From NCBI GenBank assembly GCA_040756995.1, contig JBFLYK010000007.1:105510-169509 (forward strand): a DNA stretch of 64,000 nt, read 5' to 3'. The DNA comes from BP-133 sp040756995. Lineage in GTDB: Bacteria; Actinomycetota; Acidimicrobiia; IMCC26256; BP-133. Below are positions 8,477 through 15,719 of this stretch, in pieces. The translations under genes and the position numbers were made by a program. Numbering within the stretch: the stretch's first letter is position 1; each line of letters opens with the position of its first letter. The notes under the pieces are model-generated. The model saw nothing but the letters and a program-made list of their open reading frames with translations. It was not told where the DNA came from and ran no database searches.

Positions 8477-8938
8477 ATGACCGCCCCGGGTCCTGTGGCC
8501 CAACCCCCTCGGAACGTGGTGGCGCTGGCGGAGGAATTGGCCCGGCGGTACCACGCCGGCCAGCTCGACCGGCTCGGCGAGCCCTACATCGAGCATCCCC
8601 GAGCGGTGGCCGAGCTCCTGGCCGGCGCGCCGGAGGCGCTGCAGGCGGCGGCGTGGCTCCACGACGTGCTGGAGCACACCGACGCCACCGTCCCCGACCT
8701 CCTCACCGCCGGCGTGCCCCTCGAGGTGGTGCGGTTGGTGGAGGTGCTGACCCGGCGCCCGGACGAGGACTATCTCGCCTTCACCGAACGGGTCTGTGCC
8801 GACCGGGGGGCCGTCCGGGTCAAGATCGCCGACGCGCTCCACAACCTCGACCCGAGCCGGGACTTCGGGCCGTCGCCCGAGCAGCGGGCCCGCTACCACC
8901 GGGCGCTCGTGCTCCTGTTCCGGGCGAGTCTCCTCTGA
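8477..8938 (+). CDS. Small HD-domain hydrolase, (p)ppGpp-hydrolase-like
   Basis: 153 aa. Metal-dependent phosphohydrolase of the RelA/SpoT hydrolase-domain type. Visible residues are the His of RRYHAG, PYIEHP, the metal-binding AAWLHDVLEHT and VKIADALHNLD, corresponding to SpoT VKLADRLHN. There is no synthetase or ACT domain, so it resembles a stand-alone small alarmone hydrolase; another nucleotide substrate is possible. ATG 8477 lies 19 bp past the inverted repeat. Confidence 0.78.
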   Translation: MTAPGPVAQPPRNVVALAEELARRYHAGQLDRLGEPYIEHPRAVAELLAGAPEALQAAAWLHDVLEHTDATVPDLLTAGVPLEVVRLVEVLTRRPDEDYLAFTERVCADRGAVRVKIADALHNLDPSRDFGPSPEQRARYHRALVLLFRASLL

Positions 8939-8942
8939 CTGG

Positions 8943-9860
8943 TCAGTAGTAGTACGGGAACGGCGAGAAGTCGGGCTTGCGCTTCTCCAGAAAGGCGTCG
9001 CGGCCTTCGAGGGCCTCGTCCGTCATGTAGGCCAGGCGGGTCGTCTCCCCGGCGAAGAGCTGCTGGCCGACGAGGCCGTCGTCGATGAGATTGAAGGCGT
9101 ACTTCAGCATCCGCTGCGACGTCGGCGACTTGGCGCAGATCTCCCGACCCCACTGGAGGGCGGTGGCCTCGAGTTCAGCATGGGGGACGACGGCGTTGAC
9201 CGCGCCCATGGCGTGCATCTCGGCCGCGGTGTAGGCCCGGCCGAGGGCGAAGATCTCCCGGGCGAACTTCTGGCCCACCTGGCGGGCGAGGTAGGCGGAG
9301 CCGTAGCCGCCGTCGAAGGAGCCGACGTCGGCGTCGGTCTGCTTGAAGCGGGCGTGTTCGGCGCTGGCCAGCGTCATGTCGCAGACGACGTGGAGCGAGT
9401 GGCCGCCGCCGGCGGCCCAGCCGTTGACGACGGCGATGACGAACTTCGGCATGAACCGGATCAGCCGCTGACATTCGAGGATGTGCAGGCGGCCGGCCCG
9501 GGCCCGATCGACGGTGTCGGCCGTTTCACCGCTGGCGTACTGGTAGCCGGTCTTCCCCCGGATGCGCTGGTCGCCGCCAGAGCAGAAGGCCCAGCCGCCG
9601 TCCTTCGGGCTGGGCCCGTTGCCGGTGACGAGCACGCATCCGACGTCGGACGACATGCGGGCATGGTCGAGGGCGCGGTACAGCTCGTCGACCGTGTGGG
9701 GCCGGAAGGCGTTGCGCACCTCGGGCCGGTCGAAGGCGATGCGGACCACTCCGACGTCGACCGCCCGGTGATAGGTGATGTCGGTGAAGTCGAAGCCCGC
9801 CACCGCCTCCCAGGCGGACGGGTCGAACAACTCGGAGACCTTGGAGTCCTTGTCAGCCAC
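8943..9860 (-). CDS. menB: 1,4-dihydroxy-2-naphthoyl-CoA synthase (MenB)
   Basis: 305 aa crotonase-fold enzyme that cyclises o-succinylbenzoyl-CoA in menaquinone biosynthesis. MenB hallmarks are DRPEVRNAFRPHTVDEL, the oxyanion segment FCSGGDQRIRG, VNGWAAGGGHSLHVVCD, TDADVGSFDGGYGS and the terminal PFPYYY. No other men genes are adjacent. It ends 5 bp from the convergent hydrolase stop and is divergent from the P-type-ATPase-like gene. Confidence 0.95.
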   Translation of the reverse strand: MADKDSKVSELFDPSAWEAVAGFDFTDITYHRAVDVGVVRIAFDRPEVRNAFRPHTVDELYRALDHARMSSDVGCVLVTGNGPSPKDGGWAFCSGGDQRIRGKTGYQYASGETADTVDRARAGRLHILECQRLIRFMPKFVIAVVNGWAAGGGHSLHVVCDMTLASAEHARFKQTDADVGSFDGGYGSAYLARQVGQKFAREIFALGRAYTAAEMHAMGAVNAVVPHAELEATALQWGREICAKSPTSQRMLKYAFNLIDDGLVGQQLFAGETTRLAYMTDEALEGRDAFLEKRKPDFSPFPYYY

Positions 9861-9946
9861 GGCCCGAACAGTAGGTCCGCCCCCGGGCGACGAGCCTGTC
9901 CGGAGGTGGTCCGGAGCCCCTCAGTGGGCGGCGTACCCTTTTGGAC

Positions 9947-11512
9947 GTGATCGATGTCCGGCGCTGGGTGGCCTCGGGCCGTCCGCACGAGCGGGTGGGC
10001 CCGCGGGCCCACCGCGTCGGGGACCATGTGCACATCCAGCTGCGGCGGGTGTGGCCCGACCAGGCCGAGCCGTTCGTGGCCGCGCTGCACGAGGAACTGG
10101 CCGACCTCCCGGTCGCCTGGGTCGACGTGCGCCTCCTCGACGGGCTGCTGGTCGTCGGCCTCGCCGACGACGACGCCGCCGAGGTCCTCGGAGTCGAGGA
10201 GGCCGTCGTGCAGGCGGTCGAGGCCGCCGAGGAGCGGGCGGGCATCGAGTGCAACCCGTTTCCGGAGCACCGTCACGGCGCACCGGTGGACGACGAGCCG
10301 CTGCTGCGGGCCGCCGCCGAGGTGGCGGCCGACGTCTTCGCCTTCGGGCTGAGCCTGACGCTGCGGGCCGTGCGGGCTCCTCGGCCGCCGGCCGGGTTCG
10401 ACGCCGAGGGGCTGGTCGGTCTCGTCCAGAACGTACCAGGCCTGCGGCGGACGTTCGCTCGCTGGGTGGGCCGCGGCACGGCCGAGGTCAGCGCCGGCGT
10501 GGCCTACGCCCTGGCCGGCGGGCTGGCCCAGAACGTCGTGGGGCCCGTCCTCGGCTTCGCCTATCACAACTTGCGCCTCGGCGAGCTGCGAGCCCGGCAG
10601 GAGGCCTGGCTGGGCGCCGAACCCCGGCTTTACGGCCCGGGGGCGATCAGCGCCGGATCGTCGGAGCCGATCGGCCGGCCGCTCCCCCGCGGCCCGGGGC
10701 CGGCCGAGCGCTTCGCCGAACTGACCTGGGTGGCGTCGCTCGGCTCGTTCGTGGCCACGATCCCGCTGACCGGCAGCATCGAGCGGGCCTTGTCGATGCT
10801 GGCCAGCGGTGCACCCAAGGCGGCCCGCATCGGCCGGGAGGCGTTCGGGTCGCATCTGAGCCGGGATCTCGGCCAGCGCGGCATCGTGGTGCTGCGGCCG
10901 GGCACCGTGCGCCTGCTGGACCAGGTCGACGTCGTCGTGGTCGAGGACCGGCTGTTCACCGGCGATGACGCCATTCGCCTGGAGCGGGTGGCGGCGGCCA
11001 ACGGACTCGACCTCGCCGTCGTCGGGGTGGACGGGGTGGCGGAGGTCCGGCGTCTGCAGATCGCCGGCCGGGTGGTGGCGACGGTGGGCGGCCCCTCGTT
11101 CACCCCGCTGGCCGCCGGCGATCTACCGATCGGCATCGCCGGCCGCGACGGCAGGGCTCCGGACGGGAGTCACGTCATCTGCCTTGATGGCCTGGGTGAC
11201 GCGGCCCGGATCCTGGCGGCCTGCCGGCCGGCCCGCCGGGCCAGCCAGGAGAGCGCCCACCTGTCGCTGGCCGGCGCGGTGGGCGGCGCCCTGGTGGCCA
11301 TGGCCCCGGCGGTCGGGACACGCCTGCCCCGGGTGATGACGGTCATCGACACTGCCGCGCTGGTGGCCGTGGGCAACGCCGTGCGCCATGCCCGTCGCGC
11401 CGAGAACTTCGATGTCGACCGCGACCCGGGCCGGACCGAGGAGGTGCCGGTGTTGGTGCCGCTGTCGGCGCTCACCCGTTGCGAGGACGGCCAGGAGGCA
11501 GCTTCAGCGTGA
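9947..11512 (+). CDS. P-type ATPase-like pseudoenzyme (CtpI N-terminal-like)
   Basis: About 521 aa; GTG 9947 or TTG 9941 are both possible starts. An N-terminal HMA-like fold (HIQLRRVWPDQAEPFVAAL, VAWVDVRLLDG) is followed by a central region with possible membrane helices and a C-terminal part that tracks the cytoplasmic and last-membrane segments of P-type ATPases. The catalytic signatures are gone: where DKTG should stand the protein has VVVVEDRLFTG, and the hinge GDGxND is replaced by VGGPSFTPLAAGD. The tail (ARRASQESAHLSLAGAVGGA) mimics the ATPase segment before the last helices. Mycobacterial CtpI-type pumps carry a long N-terminal extension of this general kind; here it stands alone. 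Function unknown. Confidence 0.6.
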   Translation: MIDVRRWVASGRPHERVGPRAHRVGDHVHIQLRRVWPDQAEPFVAALHEELADLPVAWVDVRLLDGLLVVGLADDDAAEVLGVEEAVVQAVEAAEERAGIECNPFPEHRHGAPVDDEPLLRAAAEVAADVFAFGLSLTLRAVRAPRPPAGFDAEGLVGLVQNVPGLRRTFARWVGRGTAEVSAGVAYALAGGLAQNVVGPVLGFAYHNLRLGELRARQEAWLGAEPRLYGPGAISAGSSEPIGRPLPRGPGPAERFAELTWVASLGSFVATIPLTGSIERALSMLASGAPKAARIGREAFGSHLSRDLGQRGIVVLRPGTVRLLDQVDVVVVEDRLFTGDDAIRLERVAAANGLDLAVVGVDGVAEVRRLQIAGRVVATVGGPSFTPLAAGDLPIGIAGRDGRAPDGSHVICLDGLGDAARILAACRPARRASQESAHLSLAGAVGGALVAMAPAVGTRLPRVMTVIDTAALVAVGNAVRHARRAENFDVDRDPGRTEEVPVLVPLSALTRCEDGQEAASA

Positions 11513-11514
11513 CC

Positions 11515-11970
11515 ATGCCGAACGAACTGCAGGTTGTCTGCGCCGTCGACGACACGCCGGTCGCCGGCGCCTGGGTGACGGCAACGCTGCACATGAACGA
11601 CAAGACCGACTTCGTGTCGTTCCACGGCCCGGCCGACGACCAGGGGACGGTCGTCGTCACCGGTGCGGACATCCTCCGGTGGACGGAGCGCAACCGCGCC
11701 TTCGCCCCCAACGACTACGCCGATCCGAAACAGGACTGGTCGGGATCCCTGACCCTGACGCCGCTGACGCAGGAAGCGGCCCGGGCGGCGATCAAGTTCT
11801 ACAAGATGTTCGAGGACAAGCTCGACTATCCCGAGGCGTTCTCCCGCGATCTGCGAGCGATGATCACCGCGGTCGAGCCGTTGAAGGGCCAGATGATGAC
11901 GCTCCGGCTGGCGGCGGCGGACCCTCCCGACGCGGCCGACATCGTCAAGCTCCGCCGCCGCCCGCTGTAG
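11515..11970 (+). CDS. Conserved-looking hypothetical protein, about 151 aa
   Basis: No family recognised. Starts at ATG 11515, or at GTG 11509, which would overlap the previous stop by 4 bp; either way it is probably co-translated with the P-type-ATPase-like gene. The first half looks like a beta-sandwich (VVCAVDDTPVAGAWVTATL, DDQGTVVVTGADIL), the second half helical (AAIKFYKMFEDKLDYPEAF). No signal peptide or membrane segment. A strong hairpin follows the stop. Confidence 0.7.
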   Translation: MPNELQVVCAVDDTPVAGAWVTATLHMNDKTDFVSFHGPADDQGTVVVTGADILRWTERNRAFAPNDYADPKQDWSGSLTLTPLTQEAARAAIKFYKMFEDKLDYPEAFSRDLRAMITAVEPLKGQMMTLRLAAADPPDAADIVKLRRRPL

Positions 11971-11980
11971 CGCCGCGTTC

Positions 11981-12011
11981 CGAGGGGCCCGGGAGGTTCC
12001 CAGGCCCCTCG
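11981..12011. terminator. Bidirectional hairpin between convergent genes
   Basis: Stem CGAGGGGCC/GGCCCCTCG (9 bp) continued by GGGA/TCCC around a 3-nt loop, with one C/A mismatch. It lies 11 bp after one stop and 20 bp from the convergent stop at 12031, so it can serve both genes. There is no U-tract, which is common in high-GC actinobacteria. Confidence 0.7.
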
Positions 12012-12030
12012 AACGGTGCGGTGCCGGCGG

Positions 12031-13065
12031 TTACCGGTCGATGACCGTCGGCCGGAAACGGCGCAGGGCCAGCCCGCCGAGCAGCGCGGCGGTGGCGGCG
12101 AGGATCACCGATGCCGCGCTGGTGCCGGTGCGGGGAAGCGTTCCGCCCGGCGTCGCCGGTGCCGGGCTGGCCGTGCCGGCGGCCGGCGCGGCGATGTCCC
12201 GGCTCGCCTCGTTGGCGGCCGCGGCCGGGATGGCCGCCGACTGCGACACCGTCGCACCGCCGCCCGACGCGGCGGTGGTGGTGAAGGCCGCCACCGGGTT
12301 CAGCGCCTTGATGGCCTCGATTGCAGCGTTGACCTTGGCCACCTCGGCGGCGGCGTTCGTGACGCCGTTGGCGGCCACACCGCCCGACGCCGTCAGGCAC
12401 GAGAGGGCGAGCAGGTTCGGCGCGTTGGCCGCGCACAGCGGGCTCTTGCCCAGTTGGTCGTCGGTTCCGATCTTCGTGTCGTTCAGCCCGAGCAGGTAGG
12501 AGCGCCCCTTGGCCTCCGACGTCACTTCGGAGTGGAGAAGCACCACCCGGTTGGAACCGAGCCGGAGATCGACGCCGTCAGAGGTGGCGGTGCCGCCGCT
12601 CTCCTGATCGCTGTGCGACGCCTCGGACTTCGACGCCAACACGCCGGCGGCAATCTCGTTCGGGCCGGTCACCCGCAACAGTGCGGCAGAGCTCGTGGCC
12701 TGGCGGGTCGGGCCGCCGGCACCCTCGACACTCGCCTGCCAGGGCGCCACCTCGACGCGGGCCGAGTGGTTGGCGCCCGTGTCGGCCAGGGCGCCGCCGG
12801 TCCGGCCGTTGCCGTTCTGCGTCCCGCCGAGGTTGTGGACGGGCTTGCCCTGGATCCGGAGGACCGACGCCTCGGCCGAAGGCCCGCTCTGATCGGCGGT
12901 GGCCCCCGTCTTCGAGACGTCGAACACCGAGCCGGCCCGGGCGGCGACCGCCGATGCCTGCCCCGGCGGTGCCGGACGAGCGATGACGTCAGCCTGCGCC
13001 GGACCCGGCGACAAGGCCAAGAGGGCGCACGCCGCAGCTGCAATGGACGAGAAGGTTCGACGCAT
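12031..13065 (-). CDS. Secreted LPxTG-anchored surface protein
   Basis: About 344 aa. Signal peptide at the start (RRTFSSIAAAACALLALS, cleavage near AQA). The C-terminus carries a sorting signal: LPRTG, a hydrophobic span of about 18 residues (ASVILAATAALLGGLAL) and a basic tail RRFRP, so a sortase should attach it to the wall. The mature part is Ala/Ser/Gly/Thr rich, probably beta-rich, with one Cys pair (PLCAAN...LSCLTA). Two adjacent ATGs follow AGGAGG; the second (13065) gives the better, though still short, spacing. No binding partner is evident, and no sortase gene is in the window. Confidence 0.85.
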   Translation of the reverse strand: MRRTFSSIAAAACALLALSPGPAQADVIARPAPPGQASAVAARAGSVFDVSKTGATADQSGPSAEASVLRIQGKPVHNLGGTQNGNGRTGGALADTGANHSARVEVAPWQASVEGAGGPTRQATSSAALLRVTGPNEIAAGVLASKSEASHSDQESGGTATSDGVDLRLGSNRVVLLHSEVTSEAKGRSYLLGLNDTKIGTDDQLGKSPLCAANAPNLLALSCLTASGGVAANGVTNAAAEVAKVNAAIEAIKALNPVAAFTTTAASGGGATVSQSAAIPAAAANEASRDIAAPAAGTASPAPATPGGTLPRTGTSAASVILAATAALLGGLALRRFRPTVIDR

Positions 13066-13230
13066 CATCCTCCTTTCACGCCACTGACACCAACAACACA
13101 AGACGACTTCAGTGACCACCTGCTGGCATATAAGGAATAAAATCTAAGTGCTGTGCTGTCAAGTCCTCTGTAGCTCCGTTGACGTACGACGTGGAGCCGG
13201 CCCGCAGAACATCACGCAGAGGTGAAGACG

Positions 13231-13788
13231 ATGCGCTGGTTCGTGCTCGCCGCCGAATCCGGCGAATCCGGCGGCACCTTTACCGACATCAACTTCGCCA
13301 CCGCCCTCTGGACGTGGGTGGCGTTCGTCGTGGCCTACCTGGTATTGAGCAGGCTGGCCTGGCCCCGCCTCGCCGCCTCGTTGGAGGAGCGCGAGCTCCG
13401 GATCGCCGAAGGCCTGCGTAAGGCCGACGAGGCCGAGGCCAGAGCCCGGCAGCTGATGGAGCAACGGCAGCGGCTCCTCGACGAGAGCCGTAAGGAGGCC
13501 CAGCAGCTCCTGGCCTCGGCCCGGGCCGAAGCCGAACAACGGGCCAGAGCGGTGCTGCTCGCCGCCCAGCAGGAACTGGCCGAGGAACGCAAGCGAGCCA
13601 AGCAGGAGGTCGCCCTCGAGAGAGCCAGGGCGACGGAAGAACTCAAACAGGCCGCCGTCGACCTGACGCTGCTGACCGCCAGCCGGATCCTCCAGCGGAA
13701 CCTGCACGACGACCTCCATCAACGCGTCGCCCGCGACATCGTCGACGAAGTCGCCAACGCCCGGGCCCACGAACCGCTGGTGGCCTGA
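13231..13788 (+). CDS. Orphan ATP synthase subunit b-like protein
   Basis: About 185 aa with the layout of F0 subunit b: one N-terminal membrane helix (TALWTWVAFVVAYLVLSRLAW), the PRLAASLEERE junction typical of AtpF, and a long Ala/Glu/Arg/Gln heptad stalk to about residue 150. No other ATP synthase gene is nearby; AtpF is normally inside the atp operon. ATG 13231 has AGAGG at good spacing; a GTG lies 9 bp upstream. It could be a second b subunit or a membrane-tethered coiled coil with another partner. Confidence 0.75.
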   Translation: MRWFVLAAESGESGGTFTDINFATALWTWVAFVVAYLVLSRLAWPRLAASLEERELRIAEGLRKADEAEARARQLMEQRQRLLDESRKEAQQLLASARAEAEQRARAVLLAAQQELAEERKRAKQEVALERARATEELKQAAVDLTLLTASRILQRNLHDDLHQRVARDIVDEVANARAHEPLVA

Positions 13789-13831
13789 ACGCCGGGCGAG
13801 TTTCGAGCCTCCTCTACACTCGATCCCCCGG

Positions 13832-13904
13832 GCCCCCGTAGCTCAGGGGATAGAGCATCGGTTTCCTAAACCGTGTGCCGCAGGTTCGAATCCTGCCGGG
13901 GGCG
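13832..13904 (+). tRNA. tRNA-Arg (anticodon CCT)
   Basis: Cloverleaf: acceptor GCCCCCG/CGGGGGC, D-stem GCTC/GAGC, anticodon loop TTCCTAA with CCT reading AGG, T-arm GCAGG TTCGAAT CCTGC, discriminator G. Position 27/43 is a T-T mismatch. CCA is not encoded after this copy (CTT follows), whereas the duplicated 3' part at 15223-15271 is followed by CA, completing CCA. The gene serves as the integration target of the element that follows. Confidence 0.93.
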
Positions 13905-13905
13905 C
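13857..13905 (+). repeat. Left att repeat (49 bp, within tRNA-Arg)
   Basis: Identical over 49 bp to 15223-15271. It runs from the base before the anticodon stem to one base past the discriminator. Confidence 0.88.
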
Positions 13906-13953
13906 TTTGTAGGACAAGGGATCTGAGCATCAGACCACCCGCCGGAGGCGGGG

Positions 13954-13974
13954 CAACCCCACACCAGCCCCACA
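13954..13974 (+). repeat. 21-bp internal direct repeat, left copy
   Basis: Sequence CAACCCCACACCAGCCCCAC followed by A, identical to 15100-15120 in the same orientation. It lies 48 bp inside the left att copy. It may be a recombinase arm-type site or a trace of two integrase 3' ends. Confidence 0.6.
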
Positions 13975-13977
13975 TTC

Positions 13978-14278
13978 GATGAGGGCGGCGGCGCTGTCGA
14001 GGTCTTCGTCCATCAACATGAGCTGGCAGCTAGCGACGTTCGGACGATGCGGGCCAAGCTCCGGGGCGCTTCGGTGCCTACGGTGCCGATGGTCTGTACG
14101 TGGCCTTCATCCACCCGTCGGTCGCCAGGCTCTGGCGAAGGCGTACTCCACCAGCGATGGCAGCGGCCCGTTCCCCCGAGTGATTGTGGGTCCTGTGACC
14201 GACAAGCTGCGGCGGTTCGTGCCGATCGGCTGGTACTGGCTCGGTGGCTACAACCGGTTCCGTGCACAGGGGTCCTAG
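13978..14278 (+). pseudogene. Decayed reading frame inside the integrated element
   Basis: Coding-like stretches occur in different plus frames: DEGGGAVEVFVHQHELAASD, then FGAYGADGLYVAFIHPSVA, then VTDKLRRFVPIGWYWLGGYN running to a stop at 14278. Together they look like one protein broken by at least two frameshifts. The family is not recognised. A minus-strand frame over 13930-14019 (MLMDEDLDSAAALIECGAGV) also looks codable and could be the tail of a lost integrase; I cannot decide between the readings. Confidence 0.35.
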
Positions 14279-14730
14279 TCCAGGCAGTTGATGATGGTGA
14301 TCCGCTCGACATCTCGGATCGTCCACTTGGGGCCGGCGTCGCCCTCGAAGCAGACATAGATCTCGACCGTGTCGAAGCCCTTGCCGCCGTCGAGGTACCT
14401 GATCGGGGCGCCCTCGGACCCGTCCCCGGCTCGCAGGATGTCGTTGCCGGAACCCATGCAGACCGTGACAGGGAAGCTCAGGAAGCCGGTTCCATCGGGG
14501 CGCTCCGATCCGGGGGGCAGGTCTGACATGTCGGTCACGATCACGTCGTTGCCGCCGTGCGCGTTGATGATCCTCTTCGTAGGCGTGAGGGTGAACTTCT
14601 CGGCCTTGCCAGTCCCGACGAAGTTGGCCGTACGGCCGTCGCATTTGTTGCTGGGTGCGGCGTGCGCGGACTGGACAGGGATCACGGCCAGGGTGCTGGC
14701 GGCAAGGAGGAGTGGGACAAGACGGCGCAT
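14275..14730 (-). CDS. Secreted protein with calcium-binding-like Gly/Asp motifs
   Basis: 151 aa, signal peptide MRRLVPLLLAASTLAVIPVQ with cleavage near AHA. The mature part has HGGNDVIVTD, GSGNDILRAGDG and LDGGKGFDTVEIYVC, which resemble short RTX/hemolysin-type nonapeptide Ca2+-binding turns, though only about three are present. Three to four Cys suggest disulfides. ATG 14730 has GGGAG upstream. It is the only intact gene inside the tRNA-flanked element and so is its apparent cargo. Confidence 0.8.
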   Translation of the reverse strand: MRRLVPLLLAASTLAVIPVQSAHAAPSNKCDGRTANFVGTGKAEKFTLTPTKRIINAHGGNDVIVTDMSDLPPGSERPDGTGFLSFPVTVCMGSGNDILRAGDGSEGAPIRYLDGGKGFDTVEIYVCFEGDAGPKWTIRDVERITIINCLD

Positions 14731-14886
14731 CGGAGTCTCCCTCTGGAAAGCTTTGGCACTCGGTGCCTATTTCGTTCGCCCCTGCCCGTGAGGATCCTGC
14801 CGATTCGGACCTTTCCGCCCTATTCCGACGGCTCTGCGTTTAAACGGTCAGAGCGACAGCCGCTTCGCAGCGTTCCCCGGGCCGGG

Positions 14887-15108
14887 TCAGCCGAAGGCAG
14901 GTATCGCTCCAACGTGCGCCCGCCGGGGCTGTGGCCGGTCTGAGCGCTGATCTCCAGGGCCGTGGGCCGCTCGGGATGCCGGGGCGGTCGAGTCCTCGAT
15001 CGGCCGGAGCGCCTCTCCGGCCAGCTCGTCGGCGTCGAGGACAGGGACAGTGGGGACAGGGACAAGGGTCATTGCCAGCTCGCTTTCCGGGCGGTGGGCC
15101 AACCCCAC
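14887..15108 (-). CDS. Doubtful 73-aa frame in the integrated element
   Basis: Frame from 15108 with MTLVPVPTVPVLDADELAGE and an acidic/Pro-rich body. No ribosome-binding site is convincing. It could be a remnant. Apart from this frame, the 21-bp repeat and a hairpin, 14731-15222 shows nothing recognisable. Confidence 0.2.
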   Translation of the reverse strand: MGLAHRPESELAMTLVPVPTVPVLDADELAGEALRPIEDSTAPASRAAHGPGDQRSDRPQPRRAHVGAIPAFG

Positions 15109-15120
15109 ACCAGCCCCACA
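15100..15120 (+). repeat. 21-bp internal direct repeat, right copy
   Basis: Same 21 bp as 13954-13974, 102 bp inside the right att copy. Confidence 0.6.
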
Positions 15121-15164
15121 ACGGGAGTAAGACGCAGCAATCTCGAGAAAGACCCAGTAAGGTC

Positions 15165-15188
15165 AGATCCGTTGCCTCGCAACGATCT
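15165..15188. other. Stem-loop near the right element boundary
   Basis: AGATCCGTTGC pairs with GCAACGATCT (one bulged C) around a short CTC loop, 35 bp before the right att copy. It could be a transcription stop or a recombination accessory site. Confidence 0.35.
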
Positions 15189-15222
15189 CTGAGCGTTTCC
15201 GCAGGTCAGCGCCTGGCGCCTA

Positions 15223-15271
15223 ATCGGTTTCCTAAACCGTGTGCCGCAGGTTCGAATCCTGCCGGGGGCGC
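15223..15271 (+). repeat. Right att repeat (49 bp)
   Basis: Perfect copy of 13857-13905. It lacks the 5' half of the tRNA and so is not a functional gene. The next two bases (CA) complete a CCA end, suggesting it keeps the original chromosomal 3' end of the tRNA gene. Confidence 0.88.
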
Positions 15272-15303
15272 CAGGGCTGCCGATGGGTGAGACGGGAGGG
15301 GAC

Positions 15304-15681
15304 ATGATCACACTGCCTCGGGCGCTTCGGGCGATCGCGGTGATCTTCATCATCGGGCCGACGCTGTTCATGGCCATCTGGCCCAGCGGATGGCGGTGGG
15401 AACCGCACAACGAGAGCTACGAGCACATGATCGGGATTCTCTACGGCGTCCTCGGCATCTACCTGTGGAAGGCGGCCGACAACCCGGCGGCGAACCGATC
15501 CCTCATCTCCTTCACGATCTGGTCGAGCGTGGCGCACGCCGCGGTCATGTTCATCCACGTGTTCGAGGCCGATGAGCCGATGCACCTCGTGGCCGACATT
15601 CCCGCCTTGATCATGGTCGCGGCCGTCCTCGGCGTCCTCCTGCGCAACGAGGATCCGCGGCGGACCACCGTCACCGCCTGA
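15304..15681 (+). CDS. Small multi-pass membrane protein (DUF6632-like)
   Basis: 125 aa, four probable membrane helices: residues about 5-22 (IAVIFIIGPTLFMAIWP), 43-60 (MIGILYGVLGIYLWKAA), 65-85 (SLISFTIWSSVAHAAVMFIH) and 97-113. The segment PHNESYEHMIGILYGVLGIY resembles actinobacterial DUF6632 proteins of unknown role. ATG 15304 has a GGAGGGG site; earlier codons would run through the att repeat. It is the first chromosomal gene beyond the element. Confidence 0.75.
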   Translation: MITLPRALRAIAVIFIIGPTLFMAIWPSGWRWEPHNESYEHMIGILYGVLGIYLWKAADNPAANRSLISFTIWSSVAHAAVMFIHVFEADEPMHLVADIPALIMVAAVLGVLLRNEDPRRTTVTA

Positions 15682-15719
15682 TACGCGACCCGACTAGCTG
15701 CTCCGTCAGAGTCGGGCGC

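Larger units (their letters stand above)
13857..15271. mobile_element. Remnant of a tRNA-Arg-integrated element (about 1.4 kb)
   Basis: The segment is bounded by two perfect 49-bp direct copies of the 3' part of tRNA-Arg(CCT), the classic product of tyrosine-recombinase integration. Inside are a decayed reading frame, one intact secreted-protein gene, a 21-bp direct repeat near each end and a hairpin next to the right boundary. No complete integrase is present. It is therefore either a deletion remnant or a mini-element mobilised in trans. Confidence 0.75.

Noticed and set aside
12899..12912. Possible second tRNA or sRNA near the LPxTG gene start
   Set aside because: No cloverleaf or stable conserved fold could be drawn.
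15069..15410. Minus-strand ORF with GRIRTCGTRFRKP across the right att repeat
   Set aside because: This is the well-known spurious translation of a tRNA 3' end, not a protein.
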